Positions 1-9,300 of a stretch of DNA of 64,000 nucleotides are shown piece by piece (position 1 is the first letter of the stretch; each line of letters begins with the position of its first letter). A program made the translations under genes and the position numbers. The notes beneath the pieces are model-generated. The model worked only from the letters and a program-made list of their open reading frames with translations. It ran no database searches and had not been told where the DNA came from. The DNA is from Pseudanabaena frigida (GTDB lineage Bacteria; Cyanobacteriota; Cyanobacteriia; Pseudanabaenales; Pseudanabaenaceae): the NCBI GenBank assembly GCA_003242085.1, contig QBML01000005.1:1-64000 (forward strand), read 5' to 3'.

Positions 1-12
1 ATTAAGGAAAGC

Positions 13-57
13 CCAAATAAAGAAAGGCGGCGCAAAGCGCTGCCTTTCTTTATTTGG
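13..57. repeat. Palindromic hairpin, part of a MITE-like element
   Basis: Two arms of about 21 bases around an AAA loop, with one mismatch in the GC core. The outer arm reads CCAAATAAAGAAAGG. The right flank continues as TTGATTTGCCTTGGCAATCTCTTGCATTG, here only described because it closely resembles the right flank of the complete element near 28.3-28.4 kb. The left end of this copy lies outside the window. It probably also serves as the terminator of the neighbouring leftward gene. Confidence 0.7.
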
Positions 58-103
58 ATTTTGATTTGCCTTGGCAATCTCTTGCATTGTTACGCAATGA
101 ATT

Positions 104-508
104 TTAGAAAAGACTAGTTGAAAATAGTCCCCCGATACAGACCATGCTAATTGCCCACATCGGCGATCGCAACCAAGGTAAATTAAAAATATAGAACAAA
201 CTAAATAAAAATCTTGCTGCCAAAAAAACAAATACATAAAGCGAAGTTCGATCGGAAGCGACATCGCTAACATAGGTAGTAAGAGTCGCCGCCGCAAATA
301 GTGCAAACACTTCAAAGGAATTTTGGTGCGCCCATGTAGCACGTTTGGCATAGTCTGGCAAGCGATCAAACATCGCTCTCGGTGCATTTACGTCATAGCC
401 AACACTCACCCGTCCGTAGGCAACAACAATGTAAGGCAAGTAGATCAGCCCCCCAGCGATCGCAATTCCATAGAGCAGTATTTGTGATGGAGTTAAGGTC
501 AAGTTCAT
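104..508 (-). CDS. MAPEG family membrane protein
   Basis: About 134 residues with four hydrophobic segments, the size and topology of MAPEG proteins (membrane-associated proteins in eicosanoid and glutathione metabolism). The family pattern is seen in the central region, where an RATWAHQNSFE stretch follows the first long loop; this Asn-Ser-Phe-Glu region is characteristic of bacterial MAPEG members. An upstream in-frame ATG would add ten residues (MHNRIFIQTA), but the ATG at 508 leads straight into the hydrophobic N-terminus (MNLTLTPSQILLYGIAIAGG) and is preferred. The substrate is unknown; bacterial members include glutathione transferase-like enzymes, but this one cannot be assigned. It is divergent from the GNAT gene. 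Confidence 0.8.
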   Translation of the reverse strand: MNLTLTPSQILLYGIAIAGGLIYLPYIVVAYGRVSVGYDVNAPRAMFDRLPDYAKRATWAHQNSFEVFALFAAATLTTYVSDVASDRTSLYVFVFLAARFLFSLFYIFNLPWLRSPMWAISMVCIGGLFSTSLF

Positions 509-598
509 AGCAGTTTGTATAAATATGCGATTATGCAATCAATAAAGTTGACTTTTGTTAAGCTTATCCTACAGGAAAAATCGACTTACCCATAAAAA

Positions 599-1087
599 AT
601 GACTCAACCGCAATTTAAGATTCGTCTTGCCACGATTCAGGATGTTCCAGCCATTTTTTCACTAATTTTGGCACTCGCTGACTATGAAAAGCTCGCGGAT
701 AAAGTGACAGGCGATATCGAAACTTTGCAAACAGATCTGTTTGGCGAAAATCCTTGTATTGAAGCGATTGTTGCGGAGATAGAACCAAATCAAATTGTAG
801 GATTTGCTCTGTTTTTTACAAGTTATTCCACCTTCTTAACCCGTCGCGGCATTTATTTAGAAGATTTATTTGTGCTGTCTGAATATCGTGGTATGGGTAT
901 TGGCAAAGCGCTAATCTCCAATCTTGCTCAAATTGCAGTATCAAGAGGTTATGGTCGCTTTGAGTGGTCGGTTCTCGATTGGAATGAACCTGCGATCGCT
1001 TTTTATACTCGTATTGGCGCAGAAGTTCTTCCAGATTGGCGCATCTGTCGAGTTACAGGCGAAGCATTAACTAATCTAGCGAGTTAA
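599..1087 (+). CDS. GNAT family N-acetyltransferase
   Basis: A 162-residue protein with the full GNAT fold. The acetyl-CoA pyrophosphate-binding motif is RGMGIGKALI around residues 97-106, preceded by the strand YLEDLFVLSEY, and followed by the WSVLDWNEPAIAFYTRIGAE helix-strand unit near residues 123-142. The YLEDLFV and DWN...AIAFY pattern is that of the diamine (spermidine/thialysine) acetyltransferase branch, so a small amine is a reasonable substrate guess, not shown by sequence. The length is normal for a single-domain GNAT. It is a cytosolic enzyme with its own promoter region shared with the divergent MAPEG gene. Two hairpins follow the stop. Confidence 0.85.
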   Translation: MTQPQFKIRLATIQDVPAIFSLILALADYEKLADKVTGDIETLQTDLFGENPCIEAIVAEIEPNQIVGFALFFTSYSTFLTRRGIYLEDLFVLSEYRGMGIGKALISNLAQIAVSRGYGRFEWSVLDWNEPAIAFYTRIGAEVLPDWRICRVTGEALTNLAS

Positions 1088-1106
1088 GAACGAGCAGTAA
1101 AATAAA

Positions 1107-1156
1107 GAACCAGATTTTTTGTGGCGCGGCTTCGCCGCGCCACAAAAAATCGGTTC
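1107..1156. terminator. Hairpin after the GNAT gene
   Basis: GAACC-A-GATTTTTTGTGGCGCGG pairs with the matching right arm around a CTTCG loop, with one mismatch near the base and a TTTT run after the right arm. It sits 20 bases after the GNAT stop and is a likely terminator. Confidence 0.7.
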
Positions 1157-1223
1157 TTTTTAGAACTTATGCCAAAGAATGATTAAGCTCTATGGCAAAG
1201 AAAGAGTTAGCTAGCCCCAGAAG

Positions 1224-1254
1224 ATGAGTGGCGGCGCGAAGCGCCGCCACTCAT
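1224..1254. terminator. Hairpin between GNAT and menD (convergent)
   Basis: Perfect 14-bp stem ATGAGTGGCGGCGC / GCGCCGCCACTCAT with a GAA loop, a member of the shared-core hairpin family of this window. It lies just beyond the end of leftward menD and can act for both converging genes. Confidence 0.65.
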
Positions 1255-1282
1255 TAAGCAAGGCTTGCTTTGCTATAGTTGC

Positions 1283-3082
1283 TTAACCTTGATTAAAATG
1301 CCGATCACAACTTGCGACAACTTGATTCCAGATAGCAAAATGGAGTTCTTTATTGCGCTTGCGATCGCTTCTAATTTCTAAAACTTGAGTTCCCTTAGCA
1401 TTCAAAGAACTATTAACTGCATCACGAAAATTTTGCCAATCTTGAATGAGAATATGCTCGCAATCGTAGGCAGAGATAATTGGCGCGAAATGCAACCCAT
1501 GTGCTGTCCCAAAGAATTCTTCAAAGGTGTTTTCAAACTTGGATATTGGCAGCAGGTCAAAAATACCACCACCATCGTTATTTAAAAGAATGACCGTAAG
1601 CGAAATGTTATATTTTTTAGCAGCAAGTAATCCATTCAGATCGTGATAAAACGCTAAATCTCCGCAGATAAGCACCATTGGACGATCGCATCCCCACGCC
1701 GCGCCTAATGCGCTCGAAAGAGTTCCATCAATACCATTTGCTCCGCGATTTGCTAAAACTGTAATCGGGCGATCGCTATGGAAGAATGTATCGAGATCGC
1801 GGATAGGTGTGCTACTCGCCACATAAATATAAGTATTCGCAGGTAGAATCTGGGCAAGTTCTGCATAAACTTTACCATCAAATAATTCATCAATTGTTGC
1901 CAGAGAATTGACAATCTCTTGTTCGGCAATACTCTCCGCTAATTCAAAATCTAAGCGCCATTGTTTATCCTGCCAAATAGGTTGAGCGTAATTCTCTAAA
2001 TAATTGGCTAACTGGATGCAAAAGCTTACAGGATGAACATTTAAGGATTTAGTAATCCCATGTGTAGGATCGCTATTGGTGCTACCAACCACAATTTGTT
2101 GACAGCTAATGTGTTTTTGGAGCCAGAGCAGATAACTTTTGGAAGTTGGCATTGCCCCAAAGCGAATCACGATTTCGGGAGCATGGTTTTTACTGAAGTT
2201 AGGCGATCGCAAAAAGCTATCGTAATGTCCAATCTCATCGCCACGATTCGCCCCCGTAGCCTCAATCAGCAATGGATAGCCTGTCGCCTTTGCCAATCGT
2301 CTTACAGCAGCTAAAAAATCAGGTGGAGCGTCATATACACCCACTACGATCGCACCTTGAGGATGACTGATAATTTGATTGGCAATTGTGGCGATCGCAT
2401 CCGTATCAAGCGATCGGATTCCTGCAATTACTTGACTATACGCTCCGCCCAATGGATTGCCAAACATTGCCTCTGGACTGCTGAGTGCTAAATCCTCTGG
2501 CACGTCATTGGGAACGGATATAGGTGGCATGGGATCGGCAAAGGGGAAGTTGAGATGAACTGCTCCTGCTGGTGTATCTCCCTTCCCAACGGCGATGCTG
2601 ACACTGCGGCTAATTAGAGATCGCAGATATCTTAATCGGAACCCAATAATCTCTGGAGTTCCCACTTCAAAAAAATAACGAACATGCTTTCCGTAAATAT
2701 TAATCTGGTCAATAGTTTGTCCAGATCCGCAGTCACGCATCTCTGGTGGGCGATCGGCAGTCAGAACAATCATCGGAATCCGACTGTAATAAGCTTCAAT
2801 AATTGCAGGATAATAATTTGCGGCGGCAGTTCCTGATGTGCAAAGTAGAGCGACTGGAGCCATCTGAACTTTTGCCAAACCCAGAGCAAAGAAGCTACTT
2901 GATCGCTCGTCAATATGTACCAAAATCTGAAAATCGGAACAGCGATCGCGTAACTCGGCAAAGGCAATCACAAGTGGTGTAGATCGCGATCCTGGAGAGA
3001 TACAAACTGTTCGCACACCAGAACGATAAAGTTCTTCAGCTACGATGCTTGCCCAGAGAGTATTCCGATTTGCAGTATTCAT
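1283..3082 (-). CDS. menD: 2-succinyl-5-enolpyruvyl-6-hydroxy-3-cyclohexene-1-carboxylate synthase (MenD)
   Basis: ThDP-dependent enzyme that joins isochorismate and 2-oxoglutarate in the menaquinone/phylloquinone pathway; in cyanobacteria the product feeds phylloquinone for photosystem I. The 599-residue length is slightly above the usual 550-580. Visible marks: the N-terminal VCISPGSRSTPLVIAF motif (about residues 26-41), the pyrimidine-binding region CTSGTAAANYYPAIIEAY (about 81-98), and the Mg/ThDP-binding GDLAFYHDLNGLLA near residue 475, which replaces the usual GDGS motif as in other MenDs. It starts at ATG; no clear Shine-Dalgarno. A second gene of the same pathway, a DHNA-CoA hydrolase, lies at 15.1 kb. 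Confidence 0.95.
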   Translation of the reverse strand: MNTANRNTLWASIVAEELYRSGVRTVCISPGSRSTPLVIAFAELRDRCSDFQILVHIDERSSSFFALGLAKVQMAPVALLCTSGTAAANYYPAIIEAYYSRIPMIVLTADRPPEMRDCGSGQTIDQINIYGKHVRYFFEVGTPEIIGFRLRYLRSLISRSVSIAVGKGDTPAGAVHLNFPFADPMPPISVPNDVPEDLALSSPEAMFGNPLGGAYSQVIAGIRSLDTDAIATIANQIISHPQGAIVVGVYDAPPDFLAAVRRLAKATGYPLLIEATGANRGDEIGHYDSFLRSPNFSKNHAPEIVIRFGAMPTSKSYLLWLQKHISCQQIVVGSTNSDPTHGITKSLNVHPVSFCIQLANYLENYAQPIWQDKQWRLDFELAESIAEQEIVNSLATIDELFDGKVYAELAQILPANTYIYVASSTPIRDLDTFFHSDRPITVLANRGANGIDGTLSSALGAAWGCDRPMVLICGDLAFYHDLNGLLAAKKYNISLTVILLNNDGGGIFDLLPISKFENTFEEFFGTAHGLHFAPIISAYDCEHILIQDWQNFRDAVNSSLNAKGTQVLEIRSDRKRNKELHFAIWNQVVASCDRHFNQG

Positions 3083-3153
3083 ATATTTAGCTCTATAGCG
3101 CAGAGCGCTCTAATCAAATCTCAATCAGTTTTTAAAAGTCTTGTAAATCAGAA

Positions 3154-3210
3154 TCAAATCCTCAATCCTGTGGCTTACGCACAGCGCACGCCACAGGATT
3201 GAGGATTTGA
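3154..3210. terminator. Long hairpin between maf and menD
   Basis: A 21-bp perfect stem, TCAAATCCTCAATCCTGTGGC and its complement, around a 15-base loop. It lies between the maf stop and the menD start, both leftward, and probably terminates maf. The arms are unrelated to the GGCGGCGC core family. Confidence 0.65.
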
Positions 3211-3250
3211 AATTAATTACACCTAGCTACTTACCTACTCTATTCAAGCG

Positions 3251-3892
3251 TTAGTTAGTCAATGACGCAATGTGTGTAGTTCCATTCGCACTAAATTGAA
3301 CGCCATATCCCAGCTCTTTTAACATTTTTCGCAAGATTGGCAAACTCAATCCCAACACATTGGTATGACACCCTTCTATCTTTTCAATGAGCAATCCGCC
3401 TAGTTTCTCTAATGTAAAACAACCTGCACAACATAAAGGTTCGCCCGACTCGACATAGCTAGCAATTTCCGCATCGGTTGCATCTGAAAAATACACTTTA
3501 GTCACTCCATAACGCATGATGCTGCGTTGAGTTTTGGTATCAATTAAGCAGTGACCCGTATAAAGTTCGCAATAATTACCACGCATTTTTTGCCACGTGG
3601 CGATCGCAACTTGTTTGGAATCAGGCTTACCATAAATCATTCCATTCAAATACATAATCGAGTCACACCCCATCACTAGAGCGTTCTTTCCCGCTAGTTC
3701 CTGCGTTACATTGGGTAAGACAGCCTTGGCTTTGCATTGCGCCAATGTCAGTACTAAGGTCGTGGGATCTGTAACCTGAATTGCATCTTCATCAAAATGA
3801 CTTACGCTAATTATTGGCTGGATTCCTGCATTTTCGAGAATTTTTTTTCGAGTAGGAGAAGATGAGGCAAGTACAAAAACAGGATGGGACAT
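3251..3892 (-). CDS. maf: Maf-family nucleoside triphosphate pyrophosphatase
   Basis: A 213-residue house-cleaning NTP pyrophosphatase that hydrolyses non-canonical or modified (d)NTPs, or dTTP/UTP in some members. The signature LASSSPTRKKIL is at the N-terminus, and the conserved GCDSIMYLNGMIYGKP stretch follows near residues 70-85. An in-frame TTG at 3901 adds three residues, but the ATG at 3892 (MSHPVFVLASSSP) matches the usual family start. In the third conserved segment DTDS-type acidic residues are present as FDEDAIQ and GCDS. The subfamily (YhdE-like or YceF-like) is not resolved here. It lies upstream of menD in the same direction but is separated by a long hairpin, so it is probably an independent transcript. 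Confidence 0.92.
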   Translation of the reverse strand: MSHPVFVLASSSPTRKKILENAGIQPIISVSHFDEDAIQVTDPTTLVLTLAQCKAKAVLPNVTQELAGKNALVMGCDSIMYLNGMIYGKPDSKQVAIATWQKMRGNYCELYTGHCLIDTKTQRSIMRYGVTKVYFSDATDAEIASYVESGEPLCCAGCFTLEKLGGLLIEKIEGCHTNVLGLSLPILRKMLKELGYGVQFSANGTTHIASLTN

Positions 3893-4053
3893 ACAACACA
3901 AAAATTTAGGCTTTATCTGATTATATTCTCTAACTTTGATTTGACCAAATTAGAACTTACTCAAAAGTCCAAAGATTAGGATAGCGCTTTGCACCGTCTA
4001 TCCTAATCCTGCTATCTTTAGCATTACAGCCTGCTTAGACGTTATGAAGTACT

Positions 4054-4100
4054 AGAAATTTTTTAAAAGCGTTGCTTTGCAACACTTTTAAAAAATTTCT
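4054..4100. repeat. Hairpin in the maf-marR spacer
   Basis: AGAAATTTTTTAAAAG(C)GTTG pairs with its complement around a short loop, a nearly perfect stem of about 20 bp. It lies in a 386-base spacer between maf and marR that has no convincing gene; a 61-codon leftward frame spans both hairpins here and is rejected. Confidence 0.6.
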
Positions 4101-4160
4101 GGGGTTTTGAGAAAGCACAAAGCGTTGTATAGCTGTAGCCATAGTAATTAGAATCCGAAA

Positions 4161-4193
4161 ATCGAGTGGCGGCGCAAAGCGTCGCCACTCGAT
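4161..4193. repeat. Shared-core hairpin in the maf-marR spacer
   Basis: ATCGAGTGGCGGCGC / GCGTCGCCACTCGAT with an AAA loop and one G-T type imperfection in the core. It is a member of the GGCGGCGC family with the private arm ATCGAGT. Confidence 0.65.
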
Positions 4194-4278
4194 TCTATAT
4201 CTGGAGTATCTAGAGAACAAGATCTAGAATGATTTATGAATTTCTCTTACAGAAGGGACTAGATGCGTAAGCTATGTT

Positions 4279-4755
4279 TTATACAAATATTTGATTGAGT
4301 TCTTCGAGTCCATTGATTAAATTAGTAAGTAGATCGGAGGGCAAATCTGCTAACTTATCGGCAAGGCGATCGCGAGTAATTTGGCGCACTTCTTGTAAAT
4401 GCTCCTCTCCTGCTGTAGTAAGACAAATCACAACCTGTCGCCGTAATTTGGGATGTTCGGTACGAGAGACATATTCCTTGTGCACTAAACGCTCAATCAT
4501 GGTGGAAGCTGATGCACTTGTAACCCCTAGATATTCGGCAAGTTCGGTAAGCGATGAGTAATTATTAGTTTCCAAAAAGGCAAGGGCGCGGATTTGAGGA
4601 ATGGTTAAGTGAGTCGATTTTTGCTGACGGATTTCAGTATGAATGCAGCACATCACCGCTGGAACAACATCAATAACCTTAGCCGCACAGGCAGATCTTA
4701 ATGCTAAGCGTGAAGATGGCAATGGTGGAGACACTAAATTATGTGATGCATTCAT
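4279..4755 (-). CDS. MarR-family transcriptional regulator
   Basis: A 158-residue MarR-type winged-helix repressor. The DNA-binding core runs from about residue 50 (LTIPQIRALAFLETNNYSSL), through the recognition helix TSASASTMIERLVHKEYV near residues 79-96, to the wing KLRRQVVICLTTAGEEHL. The gene is divergent from the RND adaptor gene, with 132 bases between the starts, and no other gene intervenes. This arrangement, common for MarR proteins, makes it the probable local repressor of the efflux operon, with ligand release on binding an exported compound (inference). The first 40 residues are slightly longer than usual; start at ATG 4755. Confidence 0.88.
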   Translation of the reverse strand: MNASHNLVSPPLPSSRLALRSACAAKVIDVVPAVMCCIHTEIRQQKSTHLTIPQIRALAFLETNNYSSLTELAEYLGVTSASASTMIERLVHKEYVSRTEHPKLRRQVVICLTTAGEEHLQEVRQITRDRLADKLADLPSDLLTNLINGLEELNQIFV

Positions 4756-4887
4756 CTTGACTCTGAAGTTATATTAATGTAGTACTACTAACAGTTAGAT
4801 AAGTTAACAATTACCATACAGCAAAAATTATCAAATCCCAAAGATTTCGTCTGTATTACGTCACATTATTACGATCGCTTGAAAACT
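4756..4887. promoter_or_regulatory. Divergent promoter region, marR / RND operon
   Basis: A 132-base AT-rich spacer between oppositely oriented starts. It contains the short inverted element GTAGTACTAC near 4781-4790, a plausible MarR operator half-pair, and GTTAGATAAGTTAAC close by. No binding site can be proven from the sequence alone. Confidence 0.4.
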
Positions 4888-6294
4888 ATGCGGCATCCTC
4901 TCTTATCAGCATTAATATTAGTATCGGTTTCGATAGGAACCCCTAGTTTGCTCACCGCTTGTGGTTCATCCCAAGCCGAATCTGGCAAGGATCAGCGTCG
5001 TCCCGCCGTGCCAGTGGTGGTTGCACCTGTGGTTCAAAAAACTCTTCCCGTGCAAATCCGAAGTACTGGCGTAGTCGAAGCCTATTCCACCGTAGCGGTC
5101 AAGTCGCGCATTGGCGGGCAGTTAGTTGAGGTCAATTTTAAGGATGGACAAGATGTCAGGCAGGGCGATTTGCTATTTCGCATCGATCCTCGCCCCCTAG
5201 AAGCACAATTGCAACAGGCGATCGCAGCCCAAGCACGGAACCAAGCCCAGTTACAACAGGCGATCGCTAACCAAGTTCGAGCCGAAACGACAATCGCTCA
5301 AGCCAAGGCAAACAAAGATCGTGATGCCGCCCAGCTAAAGTTTGCTGATTTCCAGCGTAAAAGCTATGACAATCTCTATACCGAAGGCGCAATTAGTCGG
5401 ACTCAAGCTGAACAGTTCCGCACTAGTGCCAGTGTCTCTCTTGCTAATGTAAATGCTTCGGGTAGTGCGATCGATACCACCGTAGCAGCGGCGGAAGCGA
5501 CCAGAGCCGATATCGAGGCAGCTAGAGCCAATCTTGCGGCGGGTGAAGCACTAATTGATAATGCCAAAGTCCAGCTTTCCTATACAGAAATCTATTCCCC
5601 TGTAGATGGAAGAGTGAGCAGTATTAAGGTCAATCAAGGCAACCTCGTTAAAGCGGATGCCGATAGTCCCTTAGTTACCATTAGCCAAATCAAACCGATT
5701 TATGTAACTTTCTCAGTTCCAGAAAAATCCTTAGCGCAGGTCAAGCAATTCCAAAAGCGCAGAAAACTCAAGGTACAAACCTTTGTCCCTAACGATAAAA
5801 AGCCCGTTGAAGGCGAACTTACTTTCATCGATAGTTTAGTCGATGCCACTACGGGAACTGTGCAACTAAAAGCTACCTTTGCGAACTTAGACGATCGCCT
5901 TGCCCCTGGCCAGCGCGTGGATGTGGTTCTCAAATTAACGGAAGAGTCAAATGCCATCTCTATTCCTACGCAAGCAATTCAGACAGGTCAGAAAGGACAG
6001 TTTGTCTATGTCGTCAAGGCTGATAGCACCGTAGAGATTCGTCCTATTAAGGTGGTTAATACCGTTGGTAATGATGCAGCGATCGCTGGTGGTTTAGAGG
6101 TCGGCGAGAAAGTGGTAGTCGATGGTCAATTTGCGCTCTCTCCTAATGCCAAGGTTGAGGTGAAAGATCCCCAAACTCAGGGCGGCGAGAAGAAGGAGAA
6201 GTCTGAGAAGCCTGAGAAGGATGATAAAGCTAAAAAAGAAAATAGCACTCAAGGAGAAGAAACCAAAGATAAGCCTAAAAAGGAAGATCGCTAA
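4888..6294 (+). CDS. RND efflux periplasmic adaptor subunit (MFP), lipoprotein
   Basis: The N-terminus MRHPLLSALILVS... ends in a lipobox LTAC with the acylated Cys at residue 25, so it is anchored to the periplasmic face of the inner membrane. The lipoyl-like half-motifs flank a coiled coil: VEAYSTVAVKSRIGGQLVEV, then a hairpin rich in Gln/Ala (AIAAQARNQAQLQQAIANQ) across residues 100-215, then YTEIYSPVDGRVSSIKVNQG. A beta-barrel and membrane-proximal domain follow. The tail after residue 430 is a charged Lys/Glu tract. A TTG at 4879 would add three residues, but ATG at 4888 is preferred. It precedes the permease gene by 27 bases, forming an operon. No outer-membrane TolC gene is present nearby. 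Confidence 0.93.
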   Translation: MRHPLLSALILVSVSIGTPSLLTACGSSQAESGKDQRRPAVPVVVAPVVQKTLPVQIRSTGVVEAYSTVAVKSRIGGQLVEVNFKDGQDVRQGDLLFRIDPRPLEAQLQQAIAAQARNQAQLQQAIANQVRAETTIAQAKANKDRDAAQLKFADFQRKSYDNLYTEGAISRTQAEQFRTSASVSLANVNASGSAIDTTVAAAEATRADIEAARANLAAGEALIDNAKVQLSYTEIYSPVDGRVSSIKVNQGNLVKADADSPLVTISQIKPIYVTFSVPEKSLAQVKQFQKRRKLKVQTFVPNDKKPVEGELTFIDSLVDATTGTVQLKATFANLDDRLAPGQRVDVVLKLTEESNAISIPTQAIQTGQKGQFVYVVKADSTVEIRPIKVVNTVGNDAAIAGGLEVGEKVVVDGQFALSPNAKVEVKDPQTQGGEKKEKSEKPEKDDKAKKENSTQGEETKDKPKKEDR

Positions 6295-6321
6295 TGTCCA
6301 AACTCAACAGGTAAGTAAATT

Positions 6322-9300
6322 ATGAACATTACCCAACCCTTTATTCGTCGCCCCGTCATGACTACCCTAGTCATGCTCGCCATTCTCATCTTTGGATTCG
6401 TTAGCTATCGCCTATTACCAATTAGCGACTTGCCGACGGTGGACTTCCCCACGATTAGCGTGACAGCGACATTGCCGGGGGCTAGCCCTGAAACGATGGC
6501 GGCTTCCGTGGCTACGCCTTTGGAGCAGCAGTTCTCCTCGATCGCAGGTTTGGACTCGATGACCTCCAGTAGTGCCCTTGGCAATACCACGATTACTCTG
6601 CAATTTAACCTCAATCGCCAAATTGACGGAGCCGCGCAGGATGTACAGGCCGCGATCGCTAAGGCGGCTAAGCAATTACCACCAACATTGCCCAATCCAC
6701 CGCAATATCGCAAGGTCAATCCCGCCGACTTGCCCATTCTCTTTATTGTTCTTAAATCCGATGTCCTTACCCTAGCGGAAGTAGATAAGTACGCGGAGAA
6801 CTTACTAGCGCAGAGATTATCTACTGTCGATGGGGTCGCATTGGTGACGGTTCAAGGTTCCCAAAAATATGCAGTGCGAATTGAACTCGATCCCCAAGCT
6901 CTAAAGACTAAAGGAATTGGTATTGATGAGGTTGCCACGGCGATCACTCAAGGTAATTCCAATCAACCAACGGGAACTCTCTATGGTGACGATCGCACAT
7001 TAACAATCAATACCAACGCTGGCTTAGATAATGCCGCCTCCTACAGTAAGCTGATTGCCGCCTATCGTAATGGTGCACCTGTGCGCCTGAACGAGATTGG
7101 TACTGTTTCCGATAGCGTCGAAAATAACCGTCTTGCCACTTGGTACAACGGCACAAGAGGGATTGTTCTCTCGATTCAACGTCAGCCAGGGACAAACACC
7201 GTCGCGATCGTGGAGACTTTAGAGAAATTGCTGCCCACTTTCCGTGAACAGATTCCTGCGGCGATCGATATGGAGATCCTGTATGATCGCTCGATCTCCG
7301 TGCGCCATTCCGTTGAAGATGTGCAGTTCAGCTTGCTCTTAGCGATTGCCCTTGTGATCATGGTGATCTTCCTATTTCTACGGAATTTCTACGCCACCTT
7401 GATCCCTAGTGTTGCCGTGCCATTGTCGATCGTCGCCACCTTTGGGGTGATGTATAAACTGGGCTATTCCCTTGACAACCTTTCTTTGATGGCGCTGACC
7501 CTATCCGTAGGCTTTGTCGTAGATGATGCGGTGGTCGTACTGGAAAACATTGTCCGTCACTTAGAAATGGGTAAATCGCCCTATCAAGCGGCGCTTGATG
7601 GTTCCAAAGAGATTAGCTTTACAGTGCTATCGATGACAATTTCACTGGTGGCAGTATTTATTCCCATCCTCTTTATGGCGGGGATTATCGGTCGCCTGTT
7701 CCAAGAGTTTGCGGTCACAATCAGTGTCGCGATTCTAGTTTCGGGATTTGTCTCTATCAGCTTGACCCCGATGCTTTGCAGTCGATTCCTGAAACATGCT
7801 CCCCATAGCGGCAAGCCCCAGAATCTCAACCCGAATCTCAATAGTGCCAATTTAGATCTTGATGGAAGTTATAGTGAAGATCATTCTCTTGTAAGCAATG
7901 GCAATGGTCATGAAAGCTTGAATGGTCATAATGGTAACGGTCATAATGGCAATGGTCACAGCAATGGTCTTGGTCATCTAGAAAATGACGGTGGATTCTT
8001 CCAGCGCTTCTATGCGTGGAGTTTGCGTAAGGCTCTCAAATACCACCGCGTTACTTCTGCGATTTCCGCAGCCGTTTTGATCGCGACAATTGTGCTATTT
8101 GGCTTAGTGCCGAAAGGATTCATTCCCAATGATGACCTTAACCAGCTTTTGATTACGACTGAAGCAATCCAAGGTATTTCCTACGAGCAAATGTCAAATC
8201 TGCAAGCTAAACTTGCCGATATTGTGAGCAAAGATCCCGATGTGGAGGCGGTTAATTCCACCGTTGGTGCATCTGGATTTATCTCTTTGCCCAACAATGG
8301 ACGATTGTTTATGCGCTTAAAAGAACGCAGTAAGCGATCGCGTGGTGTTGATCAAATTATTCAAGAACTGCGCCCTAAATTGGCAAAGGTTCCTGGTATT
8401 CGCGCTTTCTTACAAAATCCGCCCACAATTCGTCTTGGCGCACAAATTACTAAGGCGATGTATCAGTATACTATTTCCGATACTGATATCGAACAACTCT
8501 ATCGCACCGTGCCCGAACTAGAGAAAAAACTGCGTCAATTCGATAGTCTTCAAGATGTCAGCAGTGACTTACAAATCAAAAATCCTCAAGTCACCGTTGA
8601 AATTGATCGTGATCGCGCTTCGGCTTTGGGCATCACCGCCAGTCAAATCGAATCAGCGCTTTCCTATGCCTATTCCACTCGTCAAGTCTCCACAATCTAC
8701 GGCTCCGATAACCAATATCCTGTAATCATGGGTTTAAGCCCTGAATATCAAAAGGATTTAAAATCGTTGGAATTGCTATCGGTGCGATCGAGCAGTGGTC
8801 AACTAGTTCCTCTCGGTACATTTGCCTCCTTCAAGCAAACCGTCGGCGCGTTATCTGTTAACCACCTATCGCAACTACCTGCGGTGACAATTTCCTTCAA
8901 CCTCAAACCAGGGATTTCCCTCAGTGATGTCGTCGGCAAAATTGAAGAATTCTCTAGAGAAACTTTACCATCGACTTCTTCGGGGCAATTCCAAGGTACG
9001 GCTCAAGTATTCCAAGACTCTCAACAGGGCTTAGGCTTGTTGCTCTTAGCCGCAATCCTCGTCATCTATATCGTCCTAGGGATTCTCTACGAAAGCTTTA
9101 TCCATCCGATTACGATTCTCACCAGCTTACCCTCCGCAGGGTTTGGAGCCTTACTCACCCTGCTGATCTTCCGCAGTGAGTTAAATGTCTACGCCTTTGT
9201 CGGCATTATTCTGCTCGTGGGTATCGTTAAGAAGAACGGAATTATGATGGTAGACTTTGCGATCGGTGCTCGTAAAGAAGGTAGCACCGCCTACGATGCG

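Noticed and set aside
6405-6775. Several antisense and shifted frames inside the RND permease
   Set aside because: They are by-products of codon bias in a GC-richer gene; no ribosome binding sites and no recognisable products.
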